The notes: a model not told the origin generated them from the sequence alone. 64,000 nucleotides of DNA from Pseudonocardia sp. TRM90224 (GCF_021245725.1 NZ_JAJGSX010000023.1:1-64000); one strand, 5' to 3'. Counted from the first letter of the stretch, positions 51,632-61,214 are shown. A program made the numbers and translations.

Positions 51632-51688
51632 AGGGCAGGAAAGCCACTTTCCTGCCCGCACAGGGCCTGAAAGTGGCTTTCCTGCCCT
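51632..51688. repeat. Family A palindromic repeat, locus 9
   Basis: Units GGAAAGCCACTTTCC and TGAAAGTGGCTTTCC are joined by CTGCCCGCACAGGGCC. It lies between two divergent genes, upstream of both, unlike most loci, which lie beyond gene ends. Confidence 0.88.
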
Positions 51689-51768
51689 CACCGCGACCGG
51701 ATCCAGCCGGCGATCCTCGCGCACGGGTCGCGCCGGTAGGGTCCGCGCGGGACCGGCGAGGGGGGACG

Positions 51769-52356
51769 ATGGCCGAGCAGACAGACGTGACGAATCGTGG
51801 CGGCGGGATCGTGGTCGCGCTGCCGGTCGCGCTGCCGCCCCTGGTGCTCGCGCTCGTCGGAACGACCCACCCGATGGTGCTCGACACGACCACCGCGCAC
51901 CACTGGTGGACGATGCACGTCTGGCTGCTGCCCGTCTTCCCGCTGCTCGCGGTCGGGCTGCTCGTGATGCTGCGCGGCGAGCGCGAGCCACTCGCCTGGG
52001 CGGCCCGCGTCGCGGCATTCCTCTACGCGGTCTACTACACGGGCCTCGACACGCTCAGCGGCATCGCGGCGGGCATCGCCTTCGACGCGGCGGGCTCCCG
52101 CGACGCCACGGTCGACCGGCTGTTCGCCATCGGCAACAACCTCGGCGGGATCGGCCGCTGGACGTGGGTCGCCGCCGTCGTGCTCACCTTCGCCGTGCTG
52201 GTCCGCCGGCACGGTCTGCGGATGCTGGCCGGTGCCGTTGTCACCGTCGTGGGGGCGCTCGCGTTCGCGTTCGACCACATCTACTGGCCGTGGGGCGTGG
52301 CCGGCGTGGCGCTCACCGCCGTCGGGTTCGCGGCCACGGAGCTCGCGCGACGGTAG
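51769..52356 (+). CDS. Hypothetical five- or six-helix membrane protein
   Basis: 195 residues. Hydrophobic segments are VVALPVALPPLVLALVGTTH, WWTMHVWLLPVFPLLAVGLL, VAAFLYAVYYTGLDTLSGIA, WTWVAAVVLTFAVLVRRHG and LAGAVVTVVGALAFAFDHIY. Histidines cluster in the first loop (TAHHWWTMH). The family is not recognised. GAGGGGGGAC precedes the ATG at 51769. Confidence 0.7.
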   Translation: MAEQTDVTNRGGGIVVALPVALPPLVLALVGTTHPMVLDTTTAHHWWTMHVWLLPVFPLLAVGLLVMLRGEREPLAWAARVAAFLYAVYYTGLDTLSGIAAGIAFDAAGSRDATVDRLFAIGNNLGGIGRWTWVAAVVLTFAVLVRRHGLRMLAGAVVTVVGALAFAFDHIYWPWGVAGVALTAVGFAATELARR

Positions 52357-52381
52357 GAGGCGGCACGGATTCGCGGCGGGG

Positions 52382-52437
52382 GTGCCAGGAAAGTGGCTTT
52401 CCTGGCACCACAGGACAGGAAAGCCACTTTCCTGGCA
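52382..52437. repeat. Family A palindromic repeat, locus 10
   Basis: The order of units is reversed relative to other loci: GCCAGGAAAGTGGCTTTCCT first, GGAAAGCCACTTTCC second, joined by GGCACCACAGGACA. It lies between two convergent genes. Confidence 0.88.
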
Positions 52438-52454
52438 ACGTCCGCGCCCGGCCG

Positions 52455-55400
52455 TCAGCCGGCGAGGTGCCCCCACCGCTCCGCGAGGTGCGACCACGGG
52501 CCCGTCTCGGCTACCCGGCCGCCCTCGAGGACGACGACGGTGTCGGCGCGCGCCAGCGCCGACTGCTTGGAGCTGCACCCGACGACGGTGACACCGCGGT
52601 CGCGCAGCGCCTCCCACAGCTCGATCTCGGTGCGGGCGTCGAGGGCCGAGGAGACGTCGTCGGCGATCAGCAGCTCCGCCTCCGTCGCCAGCGCCCTGGC
52701 CAGCGCGAGGCGCTGCACCTGCCCACCGGAGAGCCGGACGCCGCGGTGACCGACCAGCGCGCCGTGCCCGCCGGCGTCGCGGACGTCGGTCGCCATCCGG
52801 GCGTCCTGCAGCGCCTCGTCGAGGCTGCGCTCGTGGTCGAGCGCGACGTTGTCGCTGAAGGTGCCGGAGAGCACCCGCGGCACCTGCGCCACGTACGCCA
52901 CCTGGCCCGGGCGCAGGAACAGCTGCGGGTCGTCGATCTCCTCCTCGTTCCAGAGGATGCTGCCCTCGTGGTCGACGAGCCCGGCGAGGCTCGCGAGCAG
53001 GCTCGACTTGCCGGCCCCGACCCGCCCGGTCAGCAGCACCAGCGAGCCGGCGTCGACGTCGAGGTCGACGCCTTCCGCGCCGACGGTGCCGTCGTCGTGC
53101 ACCGCCGACACGCCTTCCAGCCGCAGCCGCTTCAGCGGGATCCGGCCGACGGCCGGCGGCGCGGGTGCGGCGCCGGTGCGCAGGTCGACGCCCTCCGGGA
53201 GGGTCAGCAGGTCGGTGCCGCCGGCGAGATCCGACATCGCCTGCAGCCACCGCCGCGCGACCGGGGCCTCCGTCACGGCGGCGCCGAAGACCATGCCGAA
53301 CCAGCCGGCGCCGTTCAGCGTCGTCGTCACCAGCAGCGCCGTGGCGAGGTCCCACGTCCCGACGAGGTGCAGTGCCCAGGTGAGGACCACACCCAGCTGG
53401 ATGAGCAGCCCCGGCACTCCGTCGAGCAGCACGCGCACCCGCTGCTCGCGGATCGAGGCGGCAACCCGGACGGCGTCGACCTTCCCGAGGTGCGCCTGCG
53501 CGGCGTCCGTGGCCGCGGCGAGCTTGACGGTGCGCGCCGACTCCAGCACCGACACCAGCGACCCGCCGTAGGCGGCCCGCGCGTCGCCGGCCTCGCGCGC
53601 GGACGACCCGGCGATCGGGGCACCCATCGCGCATACCGCGGCGCAGAGCAGGAGCATCCCGCCGATCACGGCGCCGGCCAGCAGGCTCTGCCCTGCGAGG
53701 GCGGCGACCAGCACCACGACCACACCGTTGACGACGTCGACCCAGCGGTCGGCATACATCATCAACCGGTCGGAGTCGAGCGACCGCCCCACGACCTCGC
53801 CCGGCGGTGTGCGCGCCAGCCTGCGCTGCATCGTCTGCCCGCGCAGCACGGACAGGCGCATCCGCAGCGTCACCTCCGACCACCACTGCGGGTAGATGCG
53901 GATGGCAAAGGCCAGCACGATCGGCGCGAGCAGCAGGCTCGCGCCCAGCGCCGCGGTCGCGGCCCACGGCACGCCCCCGGCCTGCAGGCCGGCCACGACA
54001 GCACCCCACAGCCAGCCGGTGACGGCGCCGTACGCGCCCAGCAGCGACGCGGCGAGGAAACCGAGTGCGCCGGCCAGGCCCCACCGCGGGCGGATGAAGC
54101 ACACCCTCGCCACCGTCCGGGCGAGCGCGACCGTCTGCGGCACCAGCCGCTGCCGCCGCTCGCGCCGCACCCCCCGGCTGACCAGCGAGCCTGTCTCCCG
54201 CCGCGGCGGGGCCTCGCCGGCCGCGGCGAGCAGCTCGCGGAACGGGCCCTCCTCGACCGCGAGCCGGGCCCGGTCGCCTTGCTGAAGGACGCGGCCGTGG
54301 TCGAGCACGACGACGGTGTCGCACCGGCGCGTGGTGGAGAGCCGGTGGGCGATGACGATCCCGGTGCGGCCCGCGAGCAGCCGCTCGGCGGCGAGCGTCA
54401 CCCGGCGTTCGGTCTGCGGGTCCATCCGCGCCGTCGCCTCGTCGAGCACGACGACCGCTACGTCGCGCACCAGCAGCCGCGCGAACGCGACGAGCTGCTC
54501 CTCGCCGGCCGAGAGGGTCGTGCCTTCCACGCCGAGCCGGGTGTCGAGACCGTCGGGGAGCGACGCCACCCAGTCGCTCAGCCCGAGCGCCTCGACGGCC
54601 CGTTCCACCGCGCCCGCGGGGACGTCGGCGAACAGCGTGATGTTCTCGGCGAGCGTCGCCGCCAGCATCTCCGTGCGCTGGGTGACGACGCCGACCGCGC
54701 GGCGCAGGTCGTCCATGTCGGTGCTGGTGACGTCCTGACCGCCGACGAACACCGTGCCCGGCGGCGGCTCGACCGCCCGCGACACGAGCTTCGCGAGCGT
54801 CGACTTCCCGCCTCCGGTGCGCCCCACCAGCGCGCACGTCGTGCCGGCCGGGACGGTCACCGCGATCGACTGCAGGGTGAACCCGCCGGGGTAACCGAAC
54901 GTCACGTCGCGGAACTCCACCGCGGCCGGACCGGCGGGCACGGCGGCCCCGCCCTCCGGCTCCTGCTCGGCGTCGAGCATCGAACGGATGCGGGTCATCG
55001 CCCCGATACCGGCCTGCACCTCAGGCAGGCGGTTGGTCACGTTGCTGAGCTGCCCGGCGAACGTGGTCACCAGCAGCCAGAGCGTCACCAGCTCCGCCAC
55101 CCCCAACGCGCCGGCCCCCACGATCGCGACGCCGCCGACGGCGAGCGCGGCGAGCATCCCGTTCATCACCAGCCCGGTGCGCCTGCCGACCTTGGTGGAC
55201 GCGGTGCAGGTGGCCCGCACCCTGCGCAGCACCTCGGCGGCGCGCACCGCGAACTGGCGCACGACGTGCGGCTGGCCCAGCGAGGAGCGCACGTCGTCGC
55301 GCCCGGCGATGACCTCCTCGAGCTGCGCCGAGTGGTCCGACCACGCCGCTTCCTCGTCGTGCTTCAACGAGGCGACGACCGGGGTGAGCCGCCGCACGAC

Positions 55401-55898
55401 CGCCCACGCGACGAACGCGACCAGCGGGAACGCGAACCACGCCGGCCACCAGGTCAGGCCGCCGGCCACCCAGGCCAGCACGGAGCGCACGACGCCCCGG
55501 CCCAGCTCCCAACCGGTGCGCCGCAGCAGGTGACCGACCTGCCGGGTGTCGTCGTCGACGCGGTCGAGCACCTCACCGACGGCCTGGTCGTCGAGCACCC
55601 GCAGCGGCTGGTGCAGCGCGGCGTCGAGCAGGTCGGAGCGCAGCCGCCCCTCCGCCTTGCCCACGATCGCGGAGAACCAGACGCGGCCCGCCGACTCCAG
55701 AACGCTCGAACCCAGCAGCAGCACCGCGAGCACGCCGATCAGCGCGGCGGTCGGCACCGCGGCCACCTGCCCTGCGACGACGGCTCCCACGGTCTCCGCG
55801 GCGGCGGAGACGACGAGGGCGACGAGCGCCAACGTCGAACCCGGCCCGGCCAACCGCCGGGCCGTCAACGACTGCTTGTGCACACGTCCCCCATTCAT
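52455..55898 (-). CDS. Double-length ABC exporter (TMD-NBD-TMD-NBD)
   Basis: 1147 residues. Two half-transporters are fused. The first has six helices (about 1-320) and NBD1 with Walker A GRTGGGKSTLAK, signature LSAGEEQLVAFARLL, Walker B VVVLDEATARMD and H-loop IAHRLST. The second has six helices (about 640-920) and NBD2 with Walker A GRVGAGKSSLLA and signature LSGGQVQRLALARALA, but Walker B LLIADDVSSALD (Asp for the catalytic Glu) and no His at the switch (VVGCSSKQSAL). It probably exports an unknown compound. The start may instead be the GTG at 55883, which has GGGGGA before it. Confidence 0.88.
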   Translation of the reverse strand: MNGGRVHKQSLTARRLAGPGSTLALVALVVSAAAETVGAVVAGQVAAVPTAALIGVLAVLLLGSSVLESAGRVWFSAIVGKAEGRLRSDLLDAALHQPLRVLDDQAVGEVLDRVDDDTRQVGHLLRRTGWELGRGVVRSVLAWVAGGLTWWPAWFAFPLVAFVAWAVVRRLTPVVASLKHDEEAAWSDHSAQLEEVIAGRDDVRSSLGQPHVVRQFAVRAAEVLRRVRATCTASTKVGRRTGLVMNGMLAALAVGGVAIVGAGALGVAELVTLWLLVTTFAGQLSNVTNRLPEVQAGIGAMTRIRSMLDAEQEPEGGAAVPAGPAAVEFRDVTFGYPGGFTLQSIAVTVPAGTTCALVGRTGGGKSTLAKLVSRAVEPPPGTVFVGGQDVTSTDMDDLRRAVGVVTQRTEMLAATLAENITLFADVPAGAVERAVEALGLSDWVASLPDGLDTRLGVEGTTLSAGEEQLVAFARLLVRDVAVVVLDEATARMDPQTERRVTLAAERLLAGRTGIVIAHRLSTTRRCDTVVVLDHGRVLQQGDRARLAVEEGPFRELLAAAGEAPPRRETGSLVSRGVRRERRQRLVPQTVALARTVARVCFIRPRWGLAGALGFLAASLLGAYGAVTGWLWGAVVAGLQAGGVPWAATAALGASLLLAPIVLAFAIRIYPQWWSEVTLRMRLSVLRGQTMQRRLARTPPGEVVGRSLDSDRLMMYADRWVDVVNGVVVVLVAALAGQSLLAGAVIGGMLLLCAAVCAMGAPIAGSSAREAGDARAAYGGSLVSVLESARTVKLAAATDAAQAHLGKVDAVRVAASIREQRVRVLLDGVPGLLIQLGVVLTWALHLVGTWDLATALLVTTTLNGAGWFGMVFGAAVTEAPVARRWLQAMSDLAGGTDLLTLPEGVDLRTGAAPAPPAVGRIPLKRLRLEGVSAVHDDGTVGAEGVDLDVDAGSLVLLTGRVGAGKSSLLASLAGLVDHEGSILWNEEEIDDPQLFLRPGQVAYVAQVPRVLSGTFSDNVALDHERSLDEALQDARMATDVRDAGGHGALVGHRGVRLSGGQVQRLALARALATEAELLIADDVSSALDARTEIELWEALRDRGVTVVGCSSKQSALARADTVVVLEGGRVAETGPWSHLAERWGHLAG

Positions 55899-55983
55899 GC
55901 GGAGGACGACGCTACCCGGGCGGCCGGGCGCGGCGCTGCCGGTTTTCCCGCACCCTGGGTCCGATGTCGACGATGCGCGCAGG

Positions 55984-57681
55984 TCAGCGCTGCGGGATGC
56001 AGAAGTCCAGGTCGCAGCCTTGGTCGGCACCGGTGACGTGCTGGTGGAACAGCCGCCGGTAGCCCGTGGCGGGACCGGCCGCGGGCGGCGGCAGCGCGGC
56101 GCGGCGGCGCTCCAGCTCGGCGTCGTCGACGAGCAGGTCGAGCCGGGAATCGCGCACCGAGAGCCGGATCCGGTCGCCGTTGCGCACGAGCGCGAGCGGG
56201 CCGCCGTCGGCGGCCTCCGGCGTGACGTGCAGGACGATCGTGCCGTACGCCGTGCCGCTCATCCGCGCGTCGGAGATCCGGACCATGTCCCGCACCCCCG
56301 CCCGCGCCAGCTTCGCCGGGATCGGCAGGTAGCCGGCCTCCGGCATGCCCGCGCCGCGCGGTCCGGCGTGCTGCAGCACGAGCACGTCCGACGGCTCGAC
56401 GTCGAGGTCGGGGTCGTCGACGCGGGCCGCGAGGTCGGCCAGCGACGTGAACACGACAGCCCGGCCGGTCGTCTCGAACAGCGCCGGGTCGGCCGCGGAC
56501 CGCTTGATCAGCGCGCCGCCCGGGGCCAGCGACCCGCGCAGCCACACCAGCCCGCCGGTGGCCCTGGCCGGCTCGGCCCGCGTGCGGACGACGGACCGGT
56601 CGACCCAGCCGGGACCCGCACCCAGCGTTTCGCCGAGCGTCTCGCCCGTGACGGTCGGCGCCGAGAGATCCAGCAGGTCGCGCAGCTCGTGCAGCACCGC
56701 GGGCAGCCCGCCGGACGCGTGCAGGTCCTCCATGTAGTGCTCGCCGGTCGGCTTCAGCTCGACGAGCACCGGCGTGGTCGCGCTGAGCGCGTTCAGCTCG
56801 TCGGGGTCGATCGTGATCCCGAGCCGGCCGGCCGCCGCGGTGAGGTGGATCAGCGCGTTCGTCGAGCCGCCGATCGCGAGCAGCACCCGCAACGCGTTGC
56901 GCACCGACGCCGGCGTCACGACCTGCGCCGGGGTCCGACCGGCCGCGGCGATCTCCACCGCGGCCGCGCCGGTCGCCTCGGCGATCCGCAGGCGGTCGGC
57001 GTGCACGGCGGGTGCCGTCGCGCTGCCCGGCAGCGCCATCCCCAGCACCTCGACGAGGCACGCCATGGTGCTGGCCGTGCCCATCACCGCGCAGGTGCCG
57101 GCCGTCGTGGCGAGGTTGCGCTCCACCTCGGCGATCTGCGCAGCGTCGACGTCGCCGCCGCGGTAGCGCGCCCAGAACCGGCGGCAGTCGGTGCAGGCGC
57201 CGAGCCGTTCGCCGTGGTGGCGGCCCGTCGACATCGGCCCGGCAACGAGCTGGATCGCCGGGCGGCTCGCCGAGAACGCGCCCATCAGCTGCGCCGGGAC
57301 GGTCTTGTCGCAGCCGCCGACGAGCACCACCGCGTCCATCGGCTGGGCCCGCACCATCTCCTCGACGTCCAGTGCCATGAGGTTGCGGAACATCATCGCC
57401 GTCGGGTCGAGGAAGCCCTCGCCGAGCGAGATGGTCGGGAACCGCATCGGGAGCCCGCCCGCCGCCGTGACCCCGCGGACAACCGACTCCACCAGCTCCG
57501 GCTGAGCGCGGTGGCACGGGTTGAAGTCGCTCGCCGACGTCGCGATCCCGATCACCGGCCGCTCCAACGACTCCGGCGAGCGCCCCGTGGCGTGCAGGAA
57601 CGTGCGGCGCAGGTAGCGGGAGAACTCCCGGTCGCCGTAGTCGGTGAGGCCCCGGTAGACCCCCGCCTCTTCCTCGTCCAT
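55984..57681 (-). CDS. IlvD/Edd-family dehydratase (sugar-acid type)
   Basis: 565 residues. Fe-S/Mg ligands and signatures are VVLVGGCDKTVPAQLMGAFS (Cys about 130), GACTDCRRFWARY (about 200) and TAGTCAVMGTASTMACLVEV (about 240). The phosphate/Ser motif DARMSGTAYGTIVLHVTPEA lies near the end. The GTC-MGTASTM variant is closer to arabonate/xylonate dehydratases than to the branched-chain enzyme, so it probably dehydrates an aldonic acid. The ATG at 57681 is used. The neighbouring alpha-glucosidase and ROK gene fit a sugar-use region. Confidence 0.85.
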   Translation of the reverse strand: MDEEEAGVYRGLTDYGDREFSRYLRRTFLHATGRSPESLERPVIGIATSASDFNPCHRAQPELVESVVRGVTAAGGLPMRFPTISLGEGFLDPTAMMFRNLMALDVEEMVRAQPMDAVVLVGGCDKTVPAQLMGAFSASRPAIQLVAGPMSTGRHHGERLGACTDCRRFWARYRGGDVDAAQIAEVERNLATTAGTCAVMGTASTMACLVEVLGMALPGSATAPAVHADRLRIAEATGAAAVEIAAAGRTPAQVVTPASVRNALRVLLAIGGSTNALIHLTAAAGRLGITIDPDELNALSATTPVLVELKPTGEHYMEDLHASGGLPAVLHELRDLLDLSAPTVTGETLGETLGAGPGWVDRSVVRTRAEPARATGGLVWLRGSLAPGGALIKRSAADPALFETTGRAVVFTSLADLAARVDDPDLDVEPSDVLVLQHAGPRGAGMPEAGYLPIPAKLARAGVRDMVRISDARMSGTAYGTIVLHVTPEAADGGPLALVRNGDRIRLSVRDSRLDLLVDDAELERRRAALPPPAAGPATGYRRLFHQHVTGADQGCDLDFCIPQR

Positions 57682-57724
57682 CCGCGCGAACCTACGCCGC
57701 GAGGCCGCCCGGCAGTCCGAGGTG

Positions 57725-57932
57725 GGCGTCAGGAAAGTCCGCCATGACCCTCCGGGCCGCCGCGAGGGATGTGAGTCCGTGCTGGGCGCGGCCGGGCCCG
57801 CCGGGCGGTCGGGAGTGCCTTGCGCACGCATCCGCGGGGCCGTGCTGGGGCTGGGATGTGTGCGTTGCGCACGCGAGGGCAGGAAAGCCACTTTCAGGCC
57901 CTGTGAGGGCAGGAAAGTGGCTTTCCTGCCCT
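57725..57932. repeat. Family A repeat, locus 11, with the longer composite leader
   Basis: GTCAGGAAAGTCCGCCATGA, CCCTCCGGGCCGCCGCGAGG and GATGTGAGTCCGTGCTGGG repeat the leader seen at 33.9 kb. After an unrelated 50 bases comes CTGGGGCTGGGATGTGTGCG, the hairpin GTGTGCGTTGCGCACGC, and two family A units. The gap 57682-57986 contains nothing else. Confidence 0.85.
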
Positions 57933-57986
57933 CACCTGCACCCCCGGGGCAGGTGGCCGACCGCTTCGTGGGCCACCAGCCGCGCC

Positions 57987-59615
57987 CTACCCCTCGGCCG
58001 CCACCAGCCACACCGTCGTCTCGCCCGGCAGCTTGCCGTCCTCGACGGGCCCGGAGCTGATCACGACCCGGCCGGCCGGCAGCTCGACGGCCTCGGTGCC
58101 GAAGTTGGTGATCGACGTCCAGCCGTTGGGGCGGGCGAACTGCAGGACGGTGTCGCCGTCGTCCCCGGCGCTGTCGGTGATCTCCACGGACTCGGCGGTC
58201 TGCAGGCGCCGGCGCGCCCGGATCGCCTCCCGGTAGAACGACAGCGTCGACTCTTCGTCGTCGGACTGCGTCGCCACCGCGAGCCCGGCGAACCAGCCCG
58301 GCTGCGGCAGGTGGGCCGGGCCGGCACCGAACCCGAACGACGGGCCGGTCGCCTCCCATGGCAGCGGGACGCGGCAGCCGTCGCGCCCCTTGACGTCGCC
58401 GCCCGAGATGGCCCAGACCGGGTCCTGGCGCGCCCCGACCGGTATGTCGGCCACCTCCGGCAGGCCGAGCTCCTCGCCCTGGTAGAGGTAGGTGGAACCG
58501 GGCAGCGCGAGCAGCAGCAGCGTCGCCGCGCGGGCCCGACGCAGCCCTCGCTCGAGGTCGGGAGCCGGGTCCTGCCCGCCCGAGCGCAGCCAGGCGGTCT
58601 CGTCGGTGCCGGGCGGCAGCCCGTAGCGGGAGCGGTGGCGGATGACGTCGTGGTTGGACAGCACCCAGGTCGATGAGCTGCCCGACGCCAGGTCGAGCCG
58701 GCGGTGTTCCTCGATGATCGCGCGGAACGCCGCGGCGTCCCACTGCGCCTGCAGCAGGTCGAAGTTGAACGCCTGGCCGAGGCTGTCCGGGGAGGTGTAG
58801 CGCTTGATGCGGTCCGCCGGCACCCACGCCTCGGCGACCGCCATGCGTGGCGGGTCGTACGAGTCGAACACCGCGCGCCACTCGGCGTAGACCTCCGAGA
58901 GCTCGTCGCGGTCGTGCAGCCGGTGCGTCCCCGGCACGACGTCCTCGGCGTCCAGCTCCGCCTGCGTCGGCAGCGGCAGCGACATGTCCTTGACCAGCGC
59001 CGTTGCGACGTCCACTCGGAAGCCGTCGACACCCCGGTCCGACCAGAACCGCAGGGTGCGCAGGAAGTCGGCGCGCACCTCGTCGTTGGCCCAGTTGAAG
59101 TCGGGCTGCTCGGGCGCGAAGAGGTGCAGGTACCAGTCGCCGTCGCCGACCGGCTCCCACGTCGGCCCGCCGAAGTACCCCACCCAGTCGCTCGGCGGCT
59201 CCTCGCCGTTCGGACCGCCGCCGCGGCGGAACACGTACCGCTCGCGCTCCGGCGAGCCGGGCCCTGCCGCGAGCGCCGCTCGGAACCACTCGTGCCGGTT
59301 CGACGAGTGGTTGGGCACGATGTCGACGATCAGCTTGATGCCGGCAGCGTGCAGCGCGGCCTGCATCTCGTCGAAGTCGGCGAGCGTGCCGAGCTTGGGG
59401 TCGACGTCGCGGTAGTCGTCGACGTCGTACCCGCCGTCGGCCAGTGCCGACGGGTAGAACGGGCTCAACCAGACCGCGTCGACGCCCAGGTCACGCAGGT
59501 GCTCGACCCTGCTGGTGATCCCGCGGAGATCACCGATCCCGTCGCCGTTCGCGTCGGCGAAGCTGCGTGGATAGATCTGGTAGACGACCGCCTGCCGCCA
59601 CCACGAGTCCGACAT
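57987..59615 (-). CDS. GH13 alpha-glucosidase
   Basis: 542 residues, (beta/alpha)8 glycoside hydrolase. VVYQIYPRSFADANGDGIGD leads to region I DIVPNHSS, region II DGFRVDVATAL with the nucleophile Asp (about residue 205), region III AVAEAWVPADR with the acid Glu, and region IV VLSNHDVIRH with the third acid. DGCRVPLPWE is typical of oligo-1,6-/alpha-1,4-glucosidases. There is no signal peptide, so it acts on imported oligosaccharides. The ATG at 59615 follows GGGGG. It is divergent from the ROK regulator. Confidence 0.92.
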   Translation of the reverse strand: MSDSWWRQAVVYQIYPRSFADANGDGIGDLRGITSRVEHLRDLGVDAVWLSPFYPSALADGGYDVDDYRDVDPKLGTLADFDEMQAALHAAGIKLIVDIVPNHSSNRHEWFRAALAAGPGSPERERYVFRRGGGPNGEEPPSDWVGYFGGPTWEPVGDGDWYLHLFAPEQPDFNWANDEVRADFLRTLRFWSDRGVDGFRVDVATALVKDMSLPLPTQAELDAEDVVPGTHRLHDRDELSEVYAEWRAVFDSYDPPRMAVAEAWVPADRIKRYTSPDSLGQAFNFDLLQAQWDAAAFRAIIEEHRRLDLASGSSSTWVLSNHDVIRHRSRYGLPPGTDETAWLRSGGQDPAPDLERGLRRARAATLLLLALPGSTYLYQGEELGLPEVADIPVGARQDPVWAISGGDVKGRDGCRVPLPWEATGPSFGFGAGPAHLPQPGWFAGLAVATQSDDEESTLSFYREAIRARRRLQTAESVEITDSAGDDGDTVLQFARPNGWTSITNFGTEAVELPAGRVVISSGPVEDGKLPGETTVWLVAAEG

Positions 59616-59639
59616 GAACACCCCCGACTAGTTTTGTTG

Positions 59640-59658
59640 AGGCCCTAAATATAGGCCT
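59640..59658. promoter_or_regulatory. Inverted repeat in the glucosidase/ROK divergent promoter
   Basis: AGGCCCTAAATATAGGCCT has AGGCC and GGCCT arms around an A/T-rich centre that includes CCTA/TAGG. It lies 25 bases before the glucosidase start and 42 before the ROK start. It is a likely ROK repressor operator; ROK sites are often A/T-centred palindromes. Confidence 0.55.
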
Positions 59659-59699
59659 TGCGCTAAAGTAGGCCGGGGCTGGCGGAGAGGTCAAGGGAC

Positions 59700-60890
59700 A
59701 TGACAGGAGCGGTTTCGTCGTCGCGGACGGCACGCGACGCCAACGCGCGGGTCGTGCTCGACCACCTGTGGGACAGCCCCGAGCCGCTGACCGGCACGGA
59801 CCTCATGGTCGCGACCGGACTGTCGCGCGCGACCGTCCACGACGTCTGCGAGGAGCTCATCGATCTCGGCTGGGCGCGTGAGGCCGAGAACCAGCGTGTG
59901 CACGGCGAGTACCGGAAGGGACGCCCGGCGCGCCGCTACGGCTTCGACCCCCACGCCGGCACCGTGCTCGGGATCGACGCCGGCGAGCACCGCGTCCGGG
60001 TCCGGCTCACCGACCTGCGAGGCACGCTGCTCGCCGCCGAATCGCGGTCCACGGCCTGCACGCTGCCGACACCGGAGCTGCGGCTCGACATCATCCGGGA
60101 GGCCGTCCGCCACGTCGTCGACGAGGCCGGTGCGCCGCGGGTGCTGGCCGCCGTCGTCGGTGTGCCCGCGCCGGTCGACAGCGACGGGCGGGTCAGCTAC
60201 CACGGCCACTGGTACTGGGAGCTGGTCAACCCCGACGTGGCCGGGCACCTGAGCAGCGCGTTCGGCTGGCCGGCGATCGTCGACAACGACGCGAACCTCG
60301 CCGCGCTCGGCGAAGGGTGGCAGGGACACGGCCGAGGGCTGCGCAACCACATCACCCTGCTGGCCGGCGAACGGCTCGGCGCCGGCATCGTCCACGACGG
60401 GCAGCTGCTGCGCGGTGCGCGCGGCGGCGCCGGCGAGATGCACTACCTCACGCTCGTCGAGGGCGTCGGCGGGCCGGCCGGGATCGGCGAGCTGGCCCGG
60501 GAGTGGGCCCGCGAGGCGCTTGCCGCACCTGGGGCGGAGTCGTCGCTGCAGGCGGTCGACGCGGTCGAGTCCGAGGCCGTCTTCGCCGCAGCGGCGGCGG
60601 GCGACGAGCTCGCCGCTGCGGTGATCGATCGCATCGGGGTCCGGATGGCGAAGGTCGTGGCGACGCTCGCCAGCATCGTCGACACCGAACAGGTGGTACT
60701 CGCCGGGCGGGTCGCGGAGTCGGCACAACCCATCGCCGACCGGATCGCGCACGACCTCCCCCACTACCTCGCGGCGCCCTACCCCCAGGTGCGCACGTCC
60801 GAGCTGGGTGGCGACGTAGTCGCGATCGGGGCGGTGAAGCGCGCGCTCGACCACGTCAGAGCCGGCGCGCTCGGGATCGCACTGCGCTGA
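59700..60890 (+). CDS. ROK-family transcriptional regulator
   Basis: 396 residues. The N-terminal winged HTH (LDHLWDSPEPLTGTDLMVAT, GLSRATVHDVCEELIDLGWA) precedes a ROK domain with VLGIDAGEHRVRVRLTDLRG, PAIVDNDANLAALGEGWQGH and ERLGAGIVHDGQLLRGARGG (the ROK signature, with the usual zinc-Cys motif missing). It probably senses a sugar and represses the divergent alpha-glucosidase gene. The ATG at 59700 lies after AAGGG. Confidence 0.88.
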   Translation: MTGAVSSSRTARDANARVVLDHLWDSPEPLTGTDLMVATGLSRATVHDVCEELIDLGWAREAENQRVHGEYRKGRPARRYGFDPHAGTVLGIDAGEHRVRVRLTDLRGTLLAAESRSTACTLPTPELRLDIIREAVRHVVDEAGAPRVLAAVVGVPAPVDSDGRVSYHGHWYWELVNPDVAGHLSSAFGWPAIVDNDANLAALGEGWQGHGRGLRNHITLLAGERLGAGIVHDGQLLRGARGGAGEMHYLTLVEGVGGPAGIGELAREWAREALAAPGAESSLQAVDAVESEAVFAAAAAGDELAAAVIDRIGVRMAKVVATLASIVDTEQVVLAGRVAESAQPIADRIAHDLPHYLAAPYPQVRTSELGGDVVAIGAVKRALDHVRAGALGIALR

Positions 60891-60949
60891 GCTGCTGCCA
60901 GTGCGCCGGGGCCGCGCGTGCGCCGGCGCCGGACGGGGAACCCCGGCGC

Positions 60950-61147
60950 ATGGACGAACGCGAAGGCCAGGCGAGCGAGCCGGACGACGCCCGGCAGAAC
61001 GGCGACGATGAGGTGAAGGAAGGTTTCACCGCCGACCTCCTCCGCCAAGCGACGATCACGGGCGAGCCCGGCAACACCGCCGACACCGGCCTGGAGGAAC
61101 CACCCGCCGCCGGCGCGATGCCAGCGGCCTCCGACGACGACACGTGA
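60950..61147 (+). CDS. Small acidic hypothetical protein
   Basis: 65 residues: DEREGQASEPDDARQNGDDE, VKEGFTADLLRQATITGEPG, then a Pro/Ala/Asp-rich end. It is probably disordered, with one short helix. The family is not recognised. It lies 60 bases after the ROK gene on the same strand. No strong ribosome site is present, so support is moderate. Confidence 0.45.
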   Translation: MDEREGQASEPDDARQNGDDEVKEGFTADLLRQATITGEPGNTADTGLEEPPAAGAMPAASDDDT

Positions 61148-61214
61148 TGCGTGGCAGCTCCGGAGGGTTGCCAGGAGTCCGCCATGGCCCCCGGGCCGGC
61201 CGCGGGCGGTGAAT

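Noticed and set aside
51369-56036. Plus-strand open frame of 1555 codons across the ABC exporter
   Set aside because: It is antisense to a gene with full ABC motifs; its translation is Arg/Ala/Pro/His-rich without domain features, a usual effect of high GC.
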